NCBI GenBank assembly: GCA_030340625.1
Contig: JAOPHQ010005694.1
Location: 344,501 to 408,500 of the forward strand
Source of the DNA: Merluccius polli
Lineage: Eukaryota > Chordata > Actinopteri > Gadiformes > Merlucciidae
Direction of reading: 5' to 3'
DNA length: 64,000 nt
The notes below the pieces were generated by a model. That model was not told the DNA's origin and searched no databases. It saw nothing but the letters and a program-made list of their open reading frames with translations. Of the stretch, positions 59,584 to 64,000 are shown piece by piece (the stretch's first letter is position 1; the number at the start of each line of letters is the position of its first letter). The translations under genes and the position numbers were made by a program.

Positions 59584-60957
59584 CTGTTCTATAATACGTT
59601 CTGTTCTATAATATGTTCTGTGAATAAATAGAAAAGACTAATTAAATAGTTAACTTTTAACATTTACCCTCTGGTTCTTACAGCTGTATACTGTATACTT
59701 TATACTGAATACTGTATACTTTATACTGAATACTGTATACTTTATACTGTATACTGTATACTTTATACTGAATACTTTATACTGTATACTTTATACTTTA
59801 TACTGTATACTGTATACTGTATACTTTATACTGTATACTTTATAGTGTATACTTTATACTGTATACTTTAAACTGTATACTGTATACTTTAAACTGTATA
59901 CTGTATACTATACTGTATACTTTAAACTGTATACTGTATACTTTATACTGTATACTGTATACTTTAAACTGTATACTGTATACTATACTGTATACTTTAA
60001 ACTGTATACTGCATACTTTATACTGTATACTGTATACTTTATACTGTATACTTTATACTGTATACTTTAAACTGTATAGCCTACTGTATACTTTATACTG
60101 TATACTTTAAACTGTATACTGTATACTATACTGTATACTTTAAACTGTATACTGCATACTTTATACTGTATACTGTATACTTTATACTGTATACTTTAAA
60201 CTGTATAGCCTACTGTATACTTTATACTGTATACTGTATACTTTATACTGTATACTGTAGACCAGGCGTCTCCAACCTTTTTTCCTCTGAGAGCTACTTT
60301 TACAAAATAAAAATGGCAGAGAGCTACTCATGTTTTGTAACATTTATTCTCATCGCTCATTTTGAACAAACAAGCCTCAATAATAATAATACTTTTTGAT
60401 TGACAGCTAATTGGCTAATAATCATTTTGTGTTGGAAGGAGGGCGGGACAACTGTGAATTTTGATTGGACATAAATTTAAGTAGATGTGCCGAGGGACCA
60501 ATTAAGTTTTCAAATGTATGTATGATTCACTGGCCCTTTGGCAAGCTACTTGGAAAGGGGCAGCTCGCGAGCTACGCGTTGGAGACCCCTGCTGTAGACT
60601 GTATACTTTATACTGTAGACTGTATACTTTAAACTGTATACTGATACTGTATACTTTATACTTCATACTGTATACTTTATACTGTATACTGTATAGGTAC
60701 CTACTTTAAACTCATACTGTATACTTTATACGGTATACTTTATACGGTGTACTGCATACTTTATACTGTATTCTTTATGTACACAGTATGCATGCAGCAT
60801 ACTGCCAGCCGTGTACATTTAGCGGTGCTGAGGTTTAAACAGTGTAAACACAAAGACGTACAATGTGAGTTTCGTCGTCAACACAGTGAACACACGTTAT
60901 ATCAGAGGAAATACACATTAAACTTACCTTGCAGTCCCTGAACCCGGAGGCCATCAT
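50521..60957 (-). CDS. ttc38: Tetratricopeptide repeat protein 38, complete 14-exon gene
   Basis: Minus-strand exons in coding order: 60957-60928, 58040-57963, 57862-57781, 57603-57432, 56451-56278, 55691-55616, 55162-55043, 54769-54710, 54490-54452, 54247-54166, 54061-53896, 51669-51510, 51083-51010, 50608-50521. All junctions are AG/GT and all phases agree. Total 1401 nt, 466 aa (human TTC38 is 469). Landmarks are AWKDEGLPLTTSSNEACK (residues 11-28), MGHVMSTGLELVGTGSS, NFPKACDVWES, DAWCVHSVAHVHEMKGE, ACHNYWHWAL, FNDAHFLMASLGA and the end QRAQALHG. TTC38 is a soluble TPR-type helical protein; its biochemical role is not established. There is no signal peptide or membrane segment. It is convergent with tspan33. 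Confidence 0.93.
51010..51083 (-). CDS. ttc38: ttc38 exon 13
   Basis: RDVFNLLLIQAAMKSSDKH and following residues; ends GGCCAG|GTAATG in phase 2. Confidence 0.92.
51510..51669 (-). CDS. ttc38: ttc38 exon 12
   Basis: A CCCCGCAG acceptor, then DPGDNYQHQL, GVPLCQAMVEYDQGNYSR, LQPLRYHMAQIGGSDAQ; ends CACAG|GTGAGG in phase 0. It is missing from the pseudogene copy. Confidence 0.92.
51740..51765. repeat. (TA)n tract
   Basis: A short TATATA run in ttc38 intron 11. Confidence 0.85.
51860..52260 (+). mobile_element. Unidentified element with a 65-codon ORF in ttc38 intron 11
   Basis: TATGTGAGGGATA occurs as a direct repeat near 51858 and 52224. Between them an ATG at 52040 opens a 65-codon frame beginning MASFDEECQGSPPHVQMSQ and ending at TAA (52237). 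I do not recognise the protein. It is absent from copy A, so it looks like an insertion, but ends and target duplication were not resolved. Confidence 0.35.
52260..53540 (-). other. ttc38: ttc38 intron 11, middle part
   Basis: The stretch from about 53015 to 53450 aligns with 36940-37365 of copy A. No exon seen. Confidence 0.5.
53896..54061 (-). CDS. ttc38: ttc38 exon 11
   Basis: A CACGTGCAG acceptor, then VCVKDRWRELLQVTLPHTDD, FNDAHFLMASLGAQET, LEGLRDVG; ends GGCCA|GTAAGT in phase 2. Confidence 0.92.
54166..54247 (-). CDS. ttc38: ttc38 exon 10
   Basis: VSRSCKSTGAMLDTVDACS, then LLYRLQME. The CCATAAG acceptor was chosen because the nearer CCAG at about 54240 would put the exon out of frame. 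It ends GAGG|GTGAGG in phase 1. Confidence 0.88.
54452..54490 (-). CDS. ttc38: ttc38 exon 9
   Basis: A 13-codon microexon (GDYEAALGVFDSK) between TTCATAG and AAG|GTCAGT. Confidence 0.9.
54710..54769 (-). CDS. ttc38: ttc38 exon 8
   Basis: 20 codons (GCDMLACHNYWHWALYFIEK), the most conserved motif of the family. It lies between TTTGTCCAG and AAG|GTAATA. Confidence 0.92.
55043..55162 (-). CDS. ttc38: ttc38 exon 7
   Basis: 40 codons with NDAWCVHSVAHVHEMKGE and LKFMETTETDWQ; ends GGCAG|GTGTGT in phase 0. Confidence 0.92.
55616..55691 (-). CDS. ttc38: ttc38 exon 6
   Basis: YLKGLYSFGLLETHHYDQAE, then KYAKE; acceptor TTCTAAG, donor GAG|GTAAAC, phase 0. A G-run lies about 30 bp into the next intron (55577-55590). 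Confidence 0.92.
56278..56451 (-). CDS. ttc38: ttc38 exon 5
   Basis: NFPKACDVWESILVEHPTD, LALKFAHDGYFYMGAQAQ, MRDSVARVLPFWKPHMPL; acceptor CCTGACAG, donor TTTAG|GTACAA, phase 2. Confidence 0.92.
56927..56994. repeat. (TA)n microsatellite
   Basis: About 33 TA units in ttc38 intron 4, at the place where copy A has only AATATAAGTA. Confidence 0.97.
57432..57603 (-). CDS. ttc38: ttc38 exon 4
   Basis: MGHVMSTGLELVGTGSSVRL, ASAVKTTVELASAQ, TPREKLHAKAVELFSIG; acceptor CCCCGCAG, donor CGG|GTAAGA, phase 2. Confidence 0.92.
57781..57862 (-). CDS. ttc38: ttc38 exon 3
   Basis: YVTWRNDDTLGGISGCMSAI, then KEADSNF; acceptor TTTATCCAG, donor TTTTG|GTATGT, phase 1. Confidence 0.92.
57896..57927. repeat. 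(TG)n microsatellite
   Basis: In the 100-bp intron between ttc38 exons 2 and 3. Confidence 0.95.
57963..58040 (-). CDS. ttc38: ttc38 exon 2
   Basis: 26 codons, AWKDEGLPLTTSSNEACK then MYDAILTQ; acceptor TTGGGACAG, donor ACTCAG|GTATCC, phase 0. Confidence 0.93.
59525..59580. repeat. (TA)n microsatellite
   Basis: About 27 TA units. Confidence 0.97.
59684..60775. repeat. TATACTG/TATACTT satellite array, split by a MITE
   Basis: Interspersed TATACTG, TATACTT and AAACTG 6-7-bp units with higher-order patterns of about 20-40 bp (for example TATAGCCTACTG near 60070 and 60205). It runs 59684-60262 and continues 60592-60775 after the insertion. Confidence 0.92.
60263..60591. mobile_element. hAT-type MITE with perfect 8-bp target duplication
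   Basis: 329 bp with terminal inverted repeats CAGGCGTCTCCAAC and GTTGGAGACCCCTG (one mismatch). It is flanked by CTGTAGAC at 60255-60262 and 60592-60599. The ends and 8-bp duplication are diagnostic of hAT elements. The subterminal AGAGCTAC and GAGCTACGCG segments extend the inverted pairing. No transposase. Confidence 0.9.
60928..60957 (-). CDS. ttc38: ttc38 exon 1
   Basis: Ten codons, MMASGFRDCK, ending AAG|GTAAGT in phase 0. Human TTC38 starts MAASSPLRDCQ. The second ATG (60954) would fit the family length equally well. Confidence 0.85.
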
Positions 60958-61165
60958 CTCGTGTACTTGGTTACTTATGTACCGGTACTTATGTACGTGT
61001 GCACTTGTGTACGTGCGTCCTCGGAGAGACGAAAACCTGGACCTGCTGGTCCAGCCGTACTGCCGGGGCTCCGCTGCCCAGACTCCGCCCCCATCACGCG
61101 GGCTGCTGACAAGAGCAGACACGGGTCCGGACGGGACCCGCCCCCCCAGGCTCAACACACCTCCT
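60958..61165 (-). promoter_or_regulatory. ttc38: ttc38 5' UTR / CpG-rich promoter candidate
   Basis: GC-rich sequence with many CpGs and two GC-box-like cores (CCGCCCCC near 61085, CCCGCCCCCCC near 61138) directly upstream of exon 1. Promoter status is inferred from position and composition. Confidence 0.5.
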
Positions 61166-61178
61166 GAAGTACAGGCTA

Positions 61179-61328
<150 letters not shown>

Positions 61329-61394
61329 GGGGGGGTCACCCTGGGTCACACGGAGGGACCACACTGTGGTTTTTAAATGCCCCCCCCCCCCCAG

Positions 61395-63045
61395 TATGCA
61401 CACACACCAAGCCCACCAGGCCCCACCACCAGGGTCACATTATAACTGTGGAGGGACCTCCAATACATTTTATCTGGTTGCTGCTGACATCATTTTTTTT
61501 TTTCTCTGAAAAACCCACCGATCGAAATAGCATCATAATCATAAAGCACATAAAAATAACACAGTGCAATAAACACACTGTGTCTGAGGTGCGGCCCTGT
61601 GTGTCCGGGCCTGCCTGGCCCGCCTGGCCACCGCTACGTGGACATTTGCAGTTTTAGCAGCTTATTTAATCAATGATGAAGTAACCAGCCACATAAACAC
61701 ACAATAAATGACACCCCCCCCCCCCCCCCCAGGCCTACAACCATATGTGCCGTATTGTTTTATTGTAGACACAGTACACTCAATACACAATGTATACTAT
61801 TTAAATGAAGTCCTATTGACTCCAATGTTGCACTAATTTCTCATATAGTCTCTAGCATTTCACTTTGGCAGGTCTACCGTATCCACCGAGGGGGCAGGGG
61901 TCACCTGCTGTTGCCATGGCCACACCAAATGGTTAAACATGGCCCTTTGAAGTTGGCTATAAAGCTGCAAACACAGCTAAAGCCAAGTACTGATAATAGG
62001 AGCGATCACTTAATTGCTCCAAGCGGATATTTACAGATGACAGAGCCATATCCTCATCTGCTGCATGCGTGTATAACACAGAGGTGAAAGTGGGATTACA
62101 TGACACGTGTTTTCTGATCAGTTCACGCTCATGTTTTGTGGTCAAACATCTCGCAATATTTCTATCATACTTGTTATCAATTATGTGATTCTCCTTGTTA
62201 TTCAACTGACTTGTTTGATTGCTTATTGTGTACACAGTGCTAAAGTTGGAGCAACCCACTGGCCAGGGTCCAAATACAATGCCAAAAAACACACACACAA
62301 ACACACACACACACACACTCAGGCATGCAGGCAGGCACGCACGCACACACAAACAAACATTTTATTTCCTGTGATGGTAAAAATTGTTCTTTGTAGACAC
62401 TTTTTGACAGCAAAGTGTTTGGTTCAATGGAGCATGATCATGGGAAGACATACTGGCAGCATTTCACCAAACATCCTTCTTGGAGGAATGAAAGTGCATG
62501 ACTTTTACAGGGAAATATTACATAGTTACAAACATCAGAGGATGTACATGTGGTACAAAGAAACAATAGGGCAAACTCAAAAGTGATTTCTCACAGGAAC
62601 ACTACACAGACTGTGGAGTGGAGTAGTGGTATGTGGTCATGTCTCTGGAAGTATTTACACATTAAAGGGGGGAGGAGGTGGACACGGCCTCGGTATCAGA
62701 CTTCCTGCTGGCTACAGTATCGACACGAATGCAAAATGAATCGAGGAGAGGAAGTGCCTCTAGATTCGAAGAGAAGTCTTCAAGGACACGCTATGTAAAG
62801 GAATGATTAACCGCCTTTCCTTTGGGGAAAGGAAGGAGCTATAGGCGCAAGGAGACTTTATTCCAAGGCCTACTACATGACCTACACGACAAGTTAATAT
62901 TTTCCACGACAGATACCACCGGCTACAGTGCGAGGATGACTAGCATTTACACTATATTGCTGACATGCTCTTCTTAGAGAAGGTAACGGCCAATGCAAAT
63001 GGTTATTTCTCTATGACAGTTATGCATTGGTAAAACCCAAATGAT
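61395..63045. other. Intergenic stretch with nothing securely identified
   Basis: A CA tract at 62290-62320 and several short ORFs. The 62550-62798 frame has no family features I recognise. It may be a transposon remnant. Confidence 0.4.
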
Positions 63046-63049
63046 GTGT

Positions 63050-64000
63050 TCACGTGTCGACGTCAAATCCAAAGCACATCTCGAAGATGGTGCTTAGTAC
63101 TTGATGTACTTAGCACTTGGTGATGAAAAAGTCCACTGTGACACAAGTGGCTGTAATGTGTGGTATATTCTTCTCGGCTGCCAGAACGCTGGCGTGTGGA
63201 TGATGAAATGATGGAGGTCCGCTCTCACAAGTGTCTGAGTCAGCTATGCCTTAACTGGCTTGTTTCTGAAGACCCAAGCTGTACTCCCATATAGCAGATA
63301 ACCTTTTGGATTTACGATCAAGGACAAACTGTCACAATCACGTGCGCAAGCCTTTCCAAGGCCACGGGAAAGAGCTTCATGGTACACTGTTGGCACTTAT
63401 GGGGATATCTGTATGTCTCCATATGTTGTGGAAGAACACCTCTGTGTTCTTCTCCTGAAACAGAAACATTCTTTATGTAAAGGATGAGTGAATATGGTGA
63501 ATAAAAGAAATAAGGAGAACAACCGTAAATGTATAGCCGAAAATACACTACAAATGCAATCACCATTATTGACTCATTTAAAATTACACCCCGGCTCTAT
63601 TTATTCATTCACTCTCATTCGCTCATTCAAAACATACATGGACACACCTCCGGACCACCAGCTCTTATGGTGTCATATGCTCAAGTCATTGTTAAAGGGG
63701 GCCCAGTGTAACCACGTCACACTGGGCACCATAATCGTCGTTTCTCTGCGTTTCTTCTCAGCTCCCTGCAAAGGTCAGAGAAAAGTTGCAGAGAAAGTTG
63801 CAGAGAAAGAGGTAAAAAACGGTCCGCCTCATCACACCCTTTTTACGTGATTCTGTAATTAGTAGGCATATTCTTTTATGTGTGGAGGAAATAATTGCAA
63901 AATGGGCTGCCTACTCACACCTCCGTGGTCTGAATATTCACTGTGGCGTTGTTGTGGTGTGGCCATTACTGTCAGTCAGCATTAGAGATGTTGAGTTTAG
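63050..64000 (+). pseudogene. Third ttc38 fragment (copy C), inverted, runs off the window
   Basis: The sequence is the reverse complement of the exon 5-exon 6 region of copies A and B. CAAATCCAAAGCACATCTCG (63063) complements 42775 and 56025. AGAGAAAGAG|GTAAAA (about 63803-63818) corresponds to the end of exon 6 and its donor. The last 130 bp complement 42190-42330. The exon 6 remnant is corrupted, with GTTGCAGAGAAA repeated. Exon 5 was not found upstream of 63050. Confidence 0.75.

Larger units (their letters stand above)
58041..60927 (-). other. ttc38: ttc38 intron 1
   Basis: No exon seen. Contents are a (TA)n tract (59525-59580), a C-run (59427-59433), the TATACTG satellite (59684-60775) and the hAT MITE (60263-60591). 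The stretch 58160-59520 is AT-rich with nothing recognised. Confidence 0.7.

Noticed and set aside
61957..62352. 131-codon minus-strand ORF upstream of ttc38
   Set aside because: It starts in a CA/TG repeat and has no recognisable domain or splice signals.
62550..62798. 82-codon + strand ORF as a real exon
   Set aside because: Composition is plausible, but no family, splice sites or second exon could be supported.

Overview
This is teleost fish genomic DNA. The genes are split into short exons with GT-AG introns, microsatellites are dense, and there are many small DNA-transposon remnants, tRNA-like SINE heads, CR1/L2-type LINE 3' ends and a decayed BEL/Pao retrotransposon. I built three protein-coding genes by reading exon/intron boundaries in frame. 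They are the last exon of tspan9 (+, 9096-9167), a complete eight-exon tspan33 (+, 15548-32651, 270 aa, a TspanC8 tetraspanin), and a complete fourteen-exon ttc38 (-, 60957-50521, 466 aa). Almost all of the long ORFs on offer (His/Thr, Cys/Val, Ser/Leu or Arg/Glu runs) are translated microsatellites and are not genes.

Layout. 1-9 kb is repeat-rich DNA, possibly tspan9 intron. It holds a pair of diverged duplicates (about 20-725 and 7120-8420), an isolated THAP-type zinc-finger exon (1771-1880), a 1.5 kb palindromic element (2415-3895) and a LINE 3' end (7655-8330). 9.1-13.7 kb is the tspan9 last exon and a candidate long 3' UTR. 15.5-32.7 kb is tspan33. Its 8.9 kb first intron carries nested inverted-repeat elements (19215-21060) and a 1.4 kb minisatellite of about 38-bp units (22819-24261). 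Its third intron begins with a near-perfect 86-nt palindrome (25987-26072).

31-61 kb is the most informative part. A block containing the 3' side of tspan33 and ttc38, which converge tail to tail, has been tandemly duplicated. The first copy (about 31.0-44.5 kb) keeps the real tspan33 terminal exon but only a broken ttc38: exons 1-5 and 12 are missing, exons 6, 7 and 9 carry indels, the exon 8 splice sites are lost, and the exon 10/11 junction is deleted. The second copy (about 48.4-61 kb) holds the intact ttc38 and no tspan33 exon. A BEL/Pao remnant lies between them (45.3-47.8 kb). Identity between the copies is patchy: nearly complete around exons 13 and 14, much lower around exons 6-9. 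That suggests gene conversion. A third fragment of ttc38, inverted to the + strand, starts near 63.05 kb and runs off the window.

No rRNA gene, functional tRNA gene, CRISPR array or bacterial-type system was seen. I did not find a clearly new molecular system. The strongest leads are the duplicated and partly converted ttc38 locus, the intronic hairpin, UG-repeat-flanked splice sites in tspan33, and the 2 kb foldback element in the ttc38 pseudogene. All identities rest on recognition of family motifs by eye. No search was run.
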